From contig JAJEKV010000073.1 of assembly GCA_021234155.1 (NCBI GenBank), positions 3,942,001 through 4,006,000 of the forward strand: a stretch of DNA of 64,000 bases, given 5' to 3'. A program made the position numbers and the translations under genes. The number at the start of each line of letters is the position of its first letter. The first letter of the stretch is position 1. Of this stretch, positions 1 through 9,800 are shown one piece after another. Origin of the DNA: Isoetes taiwanensis (Eukaryota > Streptophyta > Lycopodiopsida > Isoetales > Isoetaceae). The notes under the pieces are model-generated. The model ran no database searches, was not told the origin of the DNA, and worked only from the letters and a program-made list of their open reading frames with translations.

Positions 1-473
1 TCTAGATTGCAAGGAGACACAGAGCTATCAGCAGCTGGCCAATCAACCATGCAAACACCTCCAGAAGCTGGAAAAGAAACCCCTGAATAGCTAGCATGAA
101 CTAAATTATGATGGTTGCATGATATCACCTCCTCCTTTAATCTCTCCTGTATTGGGACCTCGTCATCCTCATCACTATCATCATAAGCTTTTCCAAGAAG
201 TGATAGCCCTTCTGATAGTCCTTCTGATAGCCCTTCCGAAGGCTGATCCTGCACAGCATTTGCTTTCTGTACTCTTTTTACAACTGCCCCTGTGAGCTCC
301 GGATGATCAACCAAATGTCGAAAATACGGATGGATGTAATGGTCTGGCATCAAGAAACCGAAATTGGGGTTGTTTGCCTGCTTCACCCTGAGAATAATCT
401 CGGATTGTCCTCCATGCTCCGTTACAAACTTTGCAGTGCCCATAATGATCTGATGAGCTTTTTCTGTAGTTGG
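1..473 (-). CDS. SWAP-like gene, exon 3 (SURP domain), truncated by window edge
   Basis: The acceptor GTTCAG is followed by 473 open bases encoding the SURP domain, a triple SEGL repeat at about 198-235, and an acidic run (DDSDEDDE). No stop or clear donor is seen before the edge. Confidence 0.8.
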
Positions 474-1691
474 CTGAACGCAAAAGACAGGGGAAGTTAA
501 TATATAGCTAATCTACATTGCAAACAAAACAGATAAAAGATGAAAAGAGCTTCACAATGAAAAGCTATCTAGTTTCAAAATGGACCAAGGACCCACAATA
601 AAAAAAGAACAATGTCGGTTTCACAGCAGTTACACTTAGATCAACCAGTCTGCTCATGGTGACACGCCGAAGCAACACCTTCAGACCTGCACATGGCCAC
701 ATTTGTCAATTTAATGGCAAGGTGCCACTCTCAGGCGCCCCTGTGCTTTACTGCTCGGCATTTTACACGTTTGGATGTTGTCATTTTTCCACACCAATAT
801 GTTGCCCATGAGCTAATCAATCATGTTATTGTGAACCTACAGACAGCAGTTCCAAAAACTGAAAAAAAAGGGTAACAAGAACTGCTTACCAAACAGGAAT
901 GCAAATGTTCAGGAACTTCAAATGGTGGAACATAAACACCCACTTCTTCATCATTCTGGATTTGATCACTTCCATATGCAAAAGGAACATGGCTATAATA
1001 TGAATTCTCCTTCGTAGAAGCAGCTGGAAAAGAAAGATTTCAAACAAGTTAGAAAGTTTCTTCAGGACTTTCTACTTATTGCAACTTCAAAAATTTATAT
1101 TGACTTTAACCTTCTTTTCCTCATTCTCCATATAGCTATCATACAAAGGGTGAAGCCTCTTACTCTTGCTTGAAGCTAAATAATGAGGTCAACTCATTAT
1201 GCCATCCTGCACGCCTCAGAGTACATGAGAATGTATGAACCTGTTCCTGGTGTTATTCACAATTATAATTCCATCCTTCCGACCTAACTTTATGTTCACG
1301 CCAGACTTTTGATTATGCAAATTTAGCCACTAACAAATAATGGGGTAGGATTGAATTGCTTTAAGAATCTAGAGCAGTCTTTCTGAGAAGAATAAAATCT
1401 TTGAAAATCCTGATTTGGTCTGGCTGTACCTTCGTGTTCAGACTCAAAACTTGCGCTGGCTTCTAAATCTCTATATCTTTCAATATTTAGCTCTTCTTCG
1501 GTGACGTCTGGAGAGAGAGTTCTAGGTCGACGACGACGCACTCCGCTTAAATCCTGCAGGAGATGTCTGACATCATATCGATCAATCACGAGATTGGCGT
1601 CGCCATTCCATGGCACAAGAGCTTGGGAAGAATTTATAAAGGATGCCATGGTATCATCATCGAATAATCTGGCATGGATACCCAGTGCCAT
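1..1691 (-). CDS. SWAP/SURP-domain splicing regulator, partial (5' part, 3 exons)
   Basis: This is the N-terminal part of a plant homologue of suppressor-of-white-apricot, a nuclear regulator of alternative splicing. Read on the minus strand, the exons are 1691-1430, 1023-890 and 473-1, with GT/AG borders and consistent phases (1 after exon 1, 0 after exon 2). Exon 1 has the DRY_EERY features: FDDD, an IDRYDVRHLL motif and a later EEELNIERY motif. Exon 3 has a SURP domain with the conserved order HQII, FV, HGGQSE, FGFLMPD, HPYFRHLVD. The chosen start (1691) gives MALGIHARLF, matching the position where plant family members begin; an upstream in-frame ATG at 1772 would add 27 residues. After the SURP domain come three copies of SEGL and an acidic stretch. 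The frame is open at the window edge, so the C-terminal part is missing. The family call is firm; the precise orthologue is not. Confidence 0.85.
890..1023 (-). CDS. SWAP-like gene, exon 2
   Basis: The acceptor TTCCAG and donor TTTG|GTAAGC flank 134 bases that keep the frame. The exon encodes the linker ending in VPPFEVPEHL, which family members have just before the SURP domain. It is too short to appear as an ATG-started frame. Confidence 0.8.
1430..1691 (-). CDS. SWAP-like gene, exon 1 (coding part)
   Basis: Codes for 87 residues plus one base, containing the DRY_EERY region. The donor is GAAG|GTACAG. The frame extends upstream to 1772, so the true start could be further 5'. Confidence 0.8.
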
Positions 1692-1872
1692 AAGACCAAC
1701 TTCGCCTTCCCCCCCAACTTCATCGCCTTCGTATTTGTAAATTCGAGCTGGGCGCCGCATCGCAGCACACATCGCTCGCCTCCACCAGAGTTCGCCTTTG
1801 CCCTACTCCATATGCTTCTAAAAACTTCACTCCGTTTTTGGGTTGACCCCACGGCCAAACCTTATTGAAGGG

Positions 1873-1925
1873 CAAATCCTAGGCTGATGAGTCGGCATGT
1901 GCCATATGTGCTCTATTTAAGTTGT
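1873..1925 (-). promoter_or_regulatory. possible TATA box of the SWAP-like gene
   Basis: On the minus strand a CTTAAATAG motif (1912-1921) lies about 225 bases upstream of the chosen start codon, leaving room for a 5' UTR. This is position and motif only. Confidence 0.25.
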
Positions 1926-2391
1926 GTTAAGAGAGCCTTGTTCTTCTAAATGCAGCTTCAACCCCAATCCTTTTTACGGCAATCCAACCTTTATCTTAAG
2001 ATTATCTTTACATATACAACATGGCAACTGGGGAGCTCATTCCGTCTCCAGAATGGAAATTCCGCTCAGCAGGTCATCAATCGGTAATCAGCTGCCAAAT
2101 CTTCCCCCCCCTCCCCAGTTGACATGTTGTGGGGGGATGGAGCTGGCCGCTCCTTCCAGGACCCGCTTCCCAGCTCCCGCCGGTCACAGGATCCCCTAGA
2201 ATCAGCTTCCCAGCTTCCATCCCCCTATACGTCAAGGAAAGTTGGTGTGCATTTTTGTTTGTAGTCCAATGATGGATTGCCACGTGGTGATCATTCTATC
2301 CAAGAATGAAAAATGGATACAGCATTCTGGAATGACCCATTGGGCCAGTTACCTACATACTGAAGCATCGCCATAGCTGAAGTCGTTTCAA

Positions 2392-2511
2392 GGAAAAACA
2401 CCCAGGAGGTTGAATCGTGCTCGAAATCCGACGGAAAAACACTCGGAAGCTTGAATCTCGAAATCTGACGAAAAAACACTCAAGAGTTTGAATCGTGCTC
2501 GAAATCTGAAG
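2392..2511. repeat. three tandem copies of a 37-42 bp unit
   Basis: Units start near 2392, 2433 and 2470. Each has GGAAAAACACTC-like sequence followed by TTGAATC(GTGC)TCGAAATC. Copies differ by a few substitutions and a short deletion. Confidence 0.6.
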
Positions 2512-2516
2512 CATCG

Positions 2517-2729
2517 CCGGCAGATCACCTGCTGTCTTTCCTTGATGTTGTGGAAATGGGAAGAGGTCGACAATTCTTGTGCTAGCAGGGGAAGCTGGCT
2601 ACTGTTAGTCGCGCCTACACGGTGCTTCTGGCTGTTGGCAGTTGCTAGCTTCCCCTGCTAGCACAGGAATCGCCTCCCTCTTCCTATTCCACATAACATC
2701 AAGGTAAAAGGGTCTGTCTTCCGGCAGAT
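2517..2729. repeat. long imperfect inverted repeat (hairpin)
   Basis: The 17-base core GTGCTAGCAGGGGAAGC at 2579-2595 is matched exactly in reverse complement at 2648-2664. Complementarity continues outward with mismatches through a CCTTGATGTT block on each side. The loop is about 52 bases. The RNA would fold into a long stem like that of a MITE or a small-RNA precursor. Confidence 0.6.
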
Positions 2730-3040
2730 TTCTGTAATCATTCTTATCCAGAATGACAAATGCCCTCCAAAAACATGTAGAATCAGGTCAAGCTTACCTT
2801 GACATAGTAGAACATAATGGGGGAAGTCATTCTTGCTACCCCATAGCCTGCAGAATCTGGGAGCACCTATGGCAGCAAGAATAGCTTCCCCCATTCCGTT
2901 CTACGTACTTGCAAAATATATACCTTGAATGTGAGGAATGAAGTAAGGAGAACGCGCTCACACTAATGATCCAATGTGATGAAATAGGATGGAAGTCTCT
3001 TTAGTTAGTAGATACATGTCACTAATCATGGGCTAATTTT

Positions 3041-3345
3041 TAGCCACGTGTTTACATTCTATGCCACATACATATAAAATATCATTCATAGGCATAATCA
3101 TTGAAAATCGATATCATAAACCTAATCTACCCTAATCTACACCAAATATTCAAAATAGATCTCACACAAATCCGCCCTAATGTACACCCTACATTTCTAT
3201 AGATTATGTTAGTGGAAACCCATTCAAATAATCAATGCATGTCAATGATTTTTTTCCCACCACGTGTTTACACTTTAAGCCATGAGTAATATTTATATCA
3301 TTTATCATTCATGGACATAATCATTCAAAATCGATGCATAAATGA
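3041..3345. repeat. direct duplication of about 85 bp
   Basis: A block from a CCACGTGTTTACA motif through CATAATCATT.AAAATCGAT occurs at about 3041-3125 and again at 3259-3345, with substitutions and a small insertion. Confidence 0.5.
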
Positions 3346-3350
3346 AATAA

Positions 3351-3413
3351 GATAGATAGATAGATAGATAGGTAGGTAGGTAGGTAGGTAGGTAGGTAGG
3401 TAGATAGATAGAT
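3351..3413. repeat. compound microsatellite (GATA)n(GGTA)n(GATA)n
   Basis: About 63 bases of uninterrupted tetranucleotide repeat; the unit changes from GATA to GGTA and back to GATA. Confidence 0.95.
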
Positions 3414-3660
3414 GAAATAAGATGAGATAAGAAACCATCATGGCATCGGGATTATGTCTATTCTAAAATCGCGCCATATAGGCTAATTACAGGCCTCTTT
3501 AGGGATGTAACAATATTTTATACTGTATTCATTTGTAGCCCCAGGATATGCATTTTGTCTTGAATTTCATGAAAACAGTAAAATACCATGCAATTTAACC
3601 ATATTGTGCCTATAAACATGTGAACATGAAAAACCAGAAAGTTGCATATTTTGAGTACAT

Positions 3661-4140
3661 TTAAGGATGAGGATGAAATTCGTGAACTAAAATGACAGGT
3701 ATATCTGACCAAATAAGGGAAAGGGGGGCCTTTAAAACAATGATCTTCGACTGATAAATTGTGCATGGTGCGATTTTCTCGAGATACATGAAGCTAATCT
3801 CTATTAATTGGAAAACATGAACGCCAGAAATATTGCAAACACAATATATATTTAATACTTTGGTGTAAAGTACAGGTATAGATGATATGTAGCAGTATAG
3901 ATTTATCAAAATAGTTCCTTTTCTAACTTTCTCAAGTGCCCTGTCAATTTCCCCTGTTCGATCAAACTGCGAGTACTGTTTCTGAATATCTACAACCGAT
4001 TTTCCTGATGATATATCTTGCGGGATACTGACGAAACGAAGTAGAAAATCATTCGTGCCAAATATATCAGGATGATAAGATGGCGGATTTAAAGACTGTG
4101 ACTGATTGAATAAACACTTCAAGACATCATCATCAATCAT
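3661..4140 (-). other. unassigned open frame next to the gypsy insertion
   Basis: A 159-codon frame ends just outside the left LTR. Its first 77 or so residues have a balanced composition (for example DIQKQYSQFDRTGEIDRAL) and could be a real exon; the rest looks like intron translation. I do not recognise the family. The DNA it continues into now lies beyond 23172, because the retrotransposon inserted 25 bases upstream of its ATG. It may be a broken gene or chance. Confidence 0.2.
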
Positions 4141-4164
4141 GATTATATCTTCCTTTCCTCAATA

Positions 4165-4169
4165 CCCAA
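4165..4169. repeat. target-site duplication CCCAA (left)
   Basis: CCCAA directly precedes the left LTR of the gypsy element and is repeated after the right LTR at 23168-23172. Confidence 0.9.
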
Positions 4170-5829
4170 TGTGACGTTCCAGAACAGTATACGATCCCAG
4201 GACGTATACTGTACTGCCTCGTCACGCGTACACGCCACTCCGACTGACGTGTACGCCGACGTGTAGCCAAGTGGGTAGCCCCTAGGGGACAACTTGCTAA
4301 GAATGTGCATTTATTATTAATGTGCACATTTACCAATGTACACATTAATGTGGGCACACATTTCCATGTGGACACTTTATGCCAAGTGGGCCATACCCAA
4401 GTGTGCAATTAATGTGCACATTTACCAATGTACACATTATGGGCACACATTTCCATGTGGGCACATTTTGCCACCTAGCCATAAAAGGCAAGTGGGCCCA
4501 TTCCCAATTATCCCACATGCCTAAAGGGGATAATTGGAAACCCTAGCCAACCCCTTGTCTATTTAAGAAGGGAAACCCTAACTGGCCCATTTTTCGTTCC
4601 GAGGGTTTTAGAGCTCTGTTTTGACTACCCCAGGGGTCGAAACTGCCTTCCAGACTCTGTCTGAGCGAATTGCCCCATTAGTTTCCCTTGATTCAGGCAG
4701 GTTAGCAGGATGGTTGAGCTCAGGTCAGGAGGAGGAACTCAAGGATCAGGTATTTCGTCAATTTAATAGCCTAAACCACCTTCTAGTCATTAAATCAGTA
4801 GGTTTAGCCTATTAAATTGCCCATAGCAACCCTCTAGATCTCTAGATACCAGACTCTAACTAAAGAACCTAACTCTATGATATAGATTAGATCTAGTTCT
4901 TTAGTTCTTTTATGATGTATATGGATGATGTATCTCTATGAACTCCTTGTATTGGGAAGGGGGGTAGAGACCTAAAGCTTGGTAGTAGATGCTCCTAGAT
5001 TAGCCTCTCTAGCACACTATAGTTTCAGCCTGTGTACAAGATCCACACCAGGTTGTGGGTGTGAGGGGGCCGACCCGGCCGAGAAGGGGTTCATGTTCCG
5101 ACTCCTGAAAGATCCCTCTGGTGTGTAAGGCCTACCAGGGATCATTGTGACTAGGTCTAATGGCTCACCACTGAGTGCGGGTGAGGCATGGACTCGACAC
5201 GCGTGAAGTGGTGTACACTTTCCAATGGGTTCACCGAATACACGGGCAGCCTAGTCACCTTGAGCTCGGATGTAGATCTCTCGGAGGGAATGATCCCCTC
5301 TTGCCCCATCGAACCGGGAGGATGAAACCCGTGAATAGCCCCTTTGGCTATGCATCCGGGCGGCTACAACAGTCCCGACACTTTTCAAATTTACTCGCAA
5401 AGTGTGCACAGGAGGGGCGGATGGAGTGGACAACCCTAGGCCATGTTCATATGCCAGCCCAAATCCAAAGCCATGAATTCCCCCCGCAATGAACTCGAGA
5501 GACCAAGCCGCCGGGCCATCCCTTCGAAGTCCGAGCCTTGGGTAGGACCCCTATGTATGATGCTGATCGTTGTCTATGCAGATGTTGATGCCCCACCCTT
5601 CGAGGTGGATATGTGCTTATGTTGTATACTGACATGTATGTTTACGCTTCCGCAGCTAGGTAGGCCCTGAGGGAGACGGGGTAAAATGACCCCTTCACTC
5701 TTCCCACTGGAACCCGTCACGGTTGCAGTGTCATGTGGAGGGCCCCTCAGATCGGCATGGAGCTGGTATGGGGGATGAACTCCTGTTTGTATACGGTGAG
5801 TGCACCGTATACGAGTAGGGGACGTCACA
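4170..5829 (+). repeat. gypsy left LTR (1660 bp)
   Basis: Starts TGTGACGT and ends ACGTCACA, an 8-base terminal inverted repeat, immediately before the primer binding site. Its 5' part has a tandem duplication of about 94 bp rich in TGTGCACATT/TGTACACATT (about 4318-4475). A CTATTTAAG motif near 4558 is a candidate TATA box for the element's transcript. Confidence 0.92.
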
Positions 5830-5830
5830 G

Positions 5831-5842
5831 TGGTATCAGAGC
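5831..5842 (+). other. gypsy primer binding site (initiator tRNA-Met)
   Basis: TGGTATCAGAGC, the complement of the plant initiator tRNA-Met 3' end, starts one base after the left LTR. The copia element inside uses the same 12 bases. Confidence 0.92.
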
Positions 5843-6034
5843 AATGTTCTTGGAGACCAAGAGCAAAGCACTGACCATGCTCCCAGTAGTACTAACTTGA
5901 TATGATCCTTAAAACCTCGAAAAATGGGGAAAAAAATTTCTCATTTTTGTAGTTTATGCTAAGCTAGTTACAGTTAGAATGAATGAAAACATAAAAAGAC
6001 TAAAATTGATGAGCCAACCTTCAAAAAGTAGGGT

Positions 6035-6073
6035 GGTCTCACACGTCGCGCCAGGACAGATAATGAGAATCTC
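6035..6073 (+). repeat. hairpin A, left part (split by the copia insertion)
   Basis: Begins GGTCTCACACGTCGCGCC. Its complementary arm, GGGCGCAACGTGTGAGAC, is at 11782-11799 on the other side of the copia element. Removing the copia element and one target copy restores a hairpin like units B-D. Confidence 0.75.
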
Positions 6074-6078
6074 ATTTT
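6074..6078. repeat. copia target-site duplication ATTTT (left)
   Basis: Five bases before the left copia LTR, repeated at 11771-11775 after the right LTR. Confidence 0.9.
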
Positions 6079-6791
6079 TGTTAGTATATCATGCCATATT
6101 TCATTGGTTATGCTATATGTAATGGTTCATGGTTTTTTGTGCACGTATGGATAATTTGCATTGGAAAAACACATGTCACTTTTTGTGCATGTCGGTGAAA
6201 GGGAAAAATAAAAATAAAAGGGACGTTTTGGGCATGACGAAAGTGACAGGGAGAAAGGAAGCAGTCTGTGTAACAGATTGAGCATCGAATCAAATGCTGG
6301 CAGTCTGGTATTGACCAGAGGAGATCGGATCCCGCTGCAGGTTCCGCAGCCGCTTGCCCAATCGGATCCCGCTGCAGGTTCCGCAGCTCTTGCCCATCCC
6401 GGAAGCAGGAATCCGGAAGCAGGAATCCGGAAGAGGTTGGTTTATTGATTGCCCTTGATTGCTCTATACTCTGATTATTTGTTGAAAACACATGGATTGA
6501 AGAGCGATGCACTCAGTTGCAGCTCAGTTGGTTTAGATTTGTGCAGACCAAAGGCTTTGTTGTGCAGACAGAAAGTTTCGTTTTAAAGCACTGTGGCTTA
6601 CCTTGAATTCGGCAGAAAGGGAGCTTAGATTCAATATCTGGAGATCCATCTTTGTCTGGTAAAAGCCTTGTATTAATTTCTGAGTATGTGGAGTTACAGC
6701 CAGCGTTAGTCTTGCTTGGTGCTGAATACATAAAGTTGCAGTCAGTGTTCTTGTAAGCTTGTGTTTGTGAAGATATTTAACCAATTGAACA
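6079..6791 (+). repeat. copia left LTR (713 bp)
   Basis: Starts TGTTAGTATATC and ends CAATTGAACA. It holds a duplicated ATCGGATCCCGCTGCAGG block (about 6326-6386) and a duplicated GGAAGCAGGAATCC block (6400-6430). Identical in length to the right LTR. Confidence 0.96.
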
Positions 6792-6792
6792 G

Positions 6793-6804
6793 TGGTATCA
6801 GAGC
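6793..6804 (+). other. copia primer binding site (initiator tRNA-Met)
   Basis: TGGTATCAGAGC starts one base after the left LTR. Confidence 0.95.
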
Positions 6805-6821
6805 AGATTACACCCAAAACC

Positions 6822-9800
6822 ATGACTACCAGGTTTGGAGCTGCACTGCTTAATGCAATTGACGTGTATTCTGGTGGTTCCGGTTTTCAGGTTTGGAAAA
6901 CAAAAATAGAAGAGGTACTAAATTCAGAAGGCTTAATGGATATTGTTCAGCCACCGGAGGGACAGGATTTAAAGGAGATACTTGCAAAGCTTGGTAAAAT
7001 GAAGATTGGAGAAGGTGGAAGTAAACCAACAGAAGGTTCTGGTAAGTCAGAAGCTGGTTCTGTGTATTCTGATAGTAAGATTAGAGAAGCAAGAGGTATA
7101 ATTGCATGCAAGGTTGGACCTAGTATTTTGTTAAGATTGAGAGGCATGAACCCACAACAAATGTGGACATATCTTATAAATAAGTATGAACAAAAATCAC
7201 CATCACAGTTGGATGTTTTAGACAGAGAACTAAGGCTGTTAAAATATGATGAAAACGAGAATATCACTGATTTCTTCTCAAAGATAGATAATATTTTTGC
7301 CGATCTAGATGCAGCAGGAGCCAGATTGAGTGATGAATTCCAAGTTTTGGCAATAGCTCGTGCTTTTTCAAATTATGATGTATTGTCAATCATGATTAGA
7401 ACCACCACTAAGAATCGAGATGATGCAGAAAGATTGGTGCGAACAGAACTGGAACAAAAGAAGATAGTAAGTGAAGTAGAAAGTTCTGATGTCTTGTTTG
7501 TGGGGAAATCAAAAGGAAAAAAAGAATATGTAGGAAAAACCATTGGTCCTTGTTATTACTGTCATGAAGTTGGACATTTAAAAGTTGATTGTCCAAAACT
7601 AAGTAAAGAAACCTTTTGTTATAATTGTGGTGGCATGGGCCATATATCTTCAGCCTGTTCGAGCCCTAAGAATTATAATAAAGGACGAGGGAGGTGGAAT
7701 GTTGAAAGGGGTGGCTCTTTTTCTAGAGGACGAGGAAGCTCGTCAAGGGGAAGAGGAAGAAGAAGTGCTGGTATCAATATAACTCAAGAAGTCATAAATG
7801 AGAAGGACAAACCAGAGCAAGATGATCAAGAGGTAAAGCCTTTTGTTTTATCCACTTATATGGATGAATATGGTTCTAACTGTGAAACTAATGCATTTAT
7901 AGTTGATAGTGGAGCTGAGCGATCAGTAGTTAATTCTACTGATTATCTAGCAGATATATGTGCTAGTAAAAATTTGAGTCATGTGCAGTTAGGAAATGGA
8001 GATCTGCAGAAGATTATGGGTAAAGGGATGTTGAAATTATTTGACTTGCAAGGAAATAGGGTGAATATTTCAAATGTTTTGTGTGTTCCAGGATTATATA
8101 AAAATCTCATATCTGTGTGTCAACTAGTTGACTTAGGCTATGAGCTAAGATTTGATAAAAAAGGGTGTAAAGTATTGTTTGATGGTGAACTAAAGTTCTT
8201 TGCAAAACGTGTGGGAAATCTCTTCCAGTTTTCGAATAGAGTCTTGCAAAGTATAAATATGTTGTCAGTTTCGTCAGCTTCAACTTGGCATAGCAGACTG
8301 GCACATACACATATAAACAATATCAGGTACATGATGAAAAAGGGGTTTATTCATGGAGTAGATGACACAGGTGAAAAGTTTATTTGTCCAGGATGCATGT
8401 TAGGAAAGTTAACTAGACTGCCGTTTAGCAGATCAAAGAAAAGAGCTGCAGGCCCTCTAGACCTTGTGCATACCGATCTTTGTGGGCCTTTAAATGTAGA
8501 AGGAAGAACGGGTAAGAAATATTACATATCCTTCATTGATGATTTCAGTAGAATGGGAAAATGCTATCTGCTGTCTTCCAAAGATAAAGCGCTTGATGCA
8601 TTTACACAGTATGTTAGCGAAATGGAAACACAAACAGGGCGTAAGCTTAAATGCATTAGATCTGATAGAGGAGGTGAATATCTAGCAGCAAAATTCAAAC
8701 AATTTTGTGTCAAACATGGAATAAGAAGGCAACTAACATGTAGGTATTCACCACAACAAAATGGGGTTGCCGAGAGAAAAAATAGAACGGTTCTAGATGC
8801 TGTAAGATCAATGATAAAATTTGCAGGTCTGCCTAACTATTTGTGGGAGGAGGCGGTCAAAACGGTGTTTTTTATACAAAACAAGTTACCATCAAGCAGC
8901 GTAAATGGTAATATACCTGAGGTAATTTGGTCTAAAGGTAAGCCAGGGTATGCATATGATTACTTCAAGGCTTATGGTTGTCTAGCATATGTTCATGTAC
9001 CTGAGGAATTAAGACTGAAATTGGATGATAGGGCAGAAATAGGATTCCTAGTTGGTTATGATGAGGAATCAAAAGGTTATAGAATCTTTATACCTAAAAC
9101 AAGGAAGGTGATAATTAGTCGAGATGTCATTTTTGACGAGAACAAATTTTATAAGGATAGGCATGAGGTTACAAACCCCAAGATTGAAAGTAAATATGAT
9201 GGCACAAATGTTCATAATGGTTCAAAGAAGACTGACATTATTGACACAGATTCAGACCAAGAAGATGAAGCAGTCAATGAGAATGTAGAAGGACATGACG
9301 ATGGAACACAACCATCACAAGCAGAAGTCGTACCTGCAATGCAACGAAAAAGGAAATCAGAGGTAGAAAAACTCAAAGATACAGGTATAGACTATAATCC
9401 CGAAATGTATGGAAGATATGGTACTGGTAAAAGTAGGAGAATAGGAAAGCCTACTGTTAGATATCCTTCCTTGATGGCTGTATTTGAACCTGAGATGCCT
9501 AAATCCTTTCATGAAGCCATAAATACAGAAAAGGGAAGTGAATGGTTGAAAGCAATGCAAGAAGAGATGGAATCTTTTAAAGAAACTGGTACGTATGAAC
9601 TAGTAAAATGTCCAACAAATAAAAATTTGGTTGGAAATAAATGGATTTATAGAATCAAAACAAATGCTGATGGGTCAAAAAGGTTCAAAGCAAGATTAGT
9701 TGCTCAAGGTTTTTCTCAAAAGAAAGGAATAGACTATGATGAGACGTATTCTCCGATTGTGAAATTAACAAGTATAAGAATTGTTTTAGCACTAGCTAAT

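Larger units (their letters stand above)
2230..2900. repeat. dispersed foldback-type repeat, copy 1
   Basis: Parts of this stretch recur at 59790-60110: a block around a CCACGTGG-type site followed by a CATTCT..AAGAATG palindrome, a run of TGAAGC/TCGAAAT repeats, and a block with GGGAAGCTGGC and CACATAACATCA. Within copy 1 is a long inverted repeat (2517-2729). No transposase is seen, so it is probably a non-autonomous element. The outer boundaries are uncertain. Confidence 0.5.

Noticed and set aside
2400-2511. Possible CRISPR-like array
   Set aside because: Three units of about 40 bp without unique spacers; this is a simple tandem repeat in plant DNA.
6108-6512. 134-codon minus frame in the copia LTR, repeated at 11087-11491
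   Set aside because: It lies fully within the LTRs, is identical in both because the LTRs are copies, and has no recognised motif.
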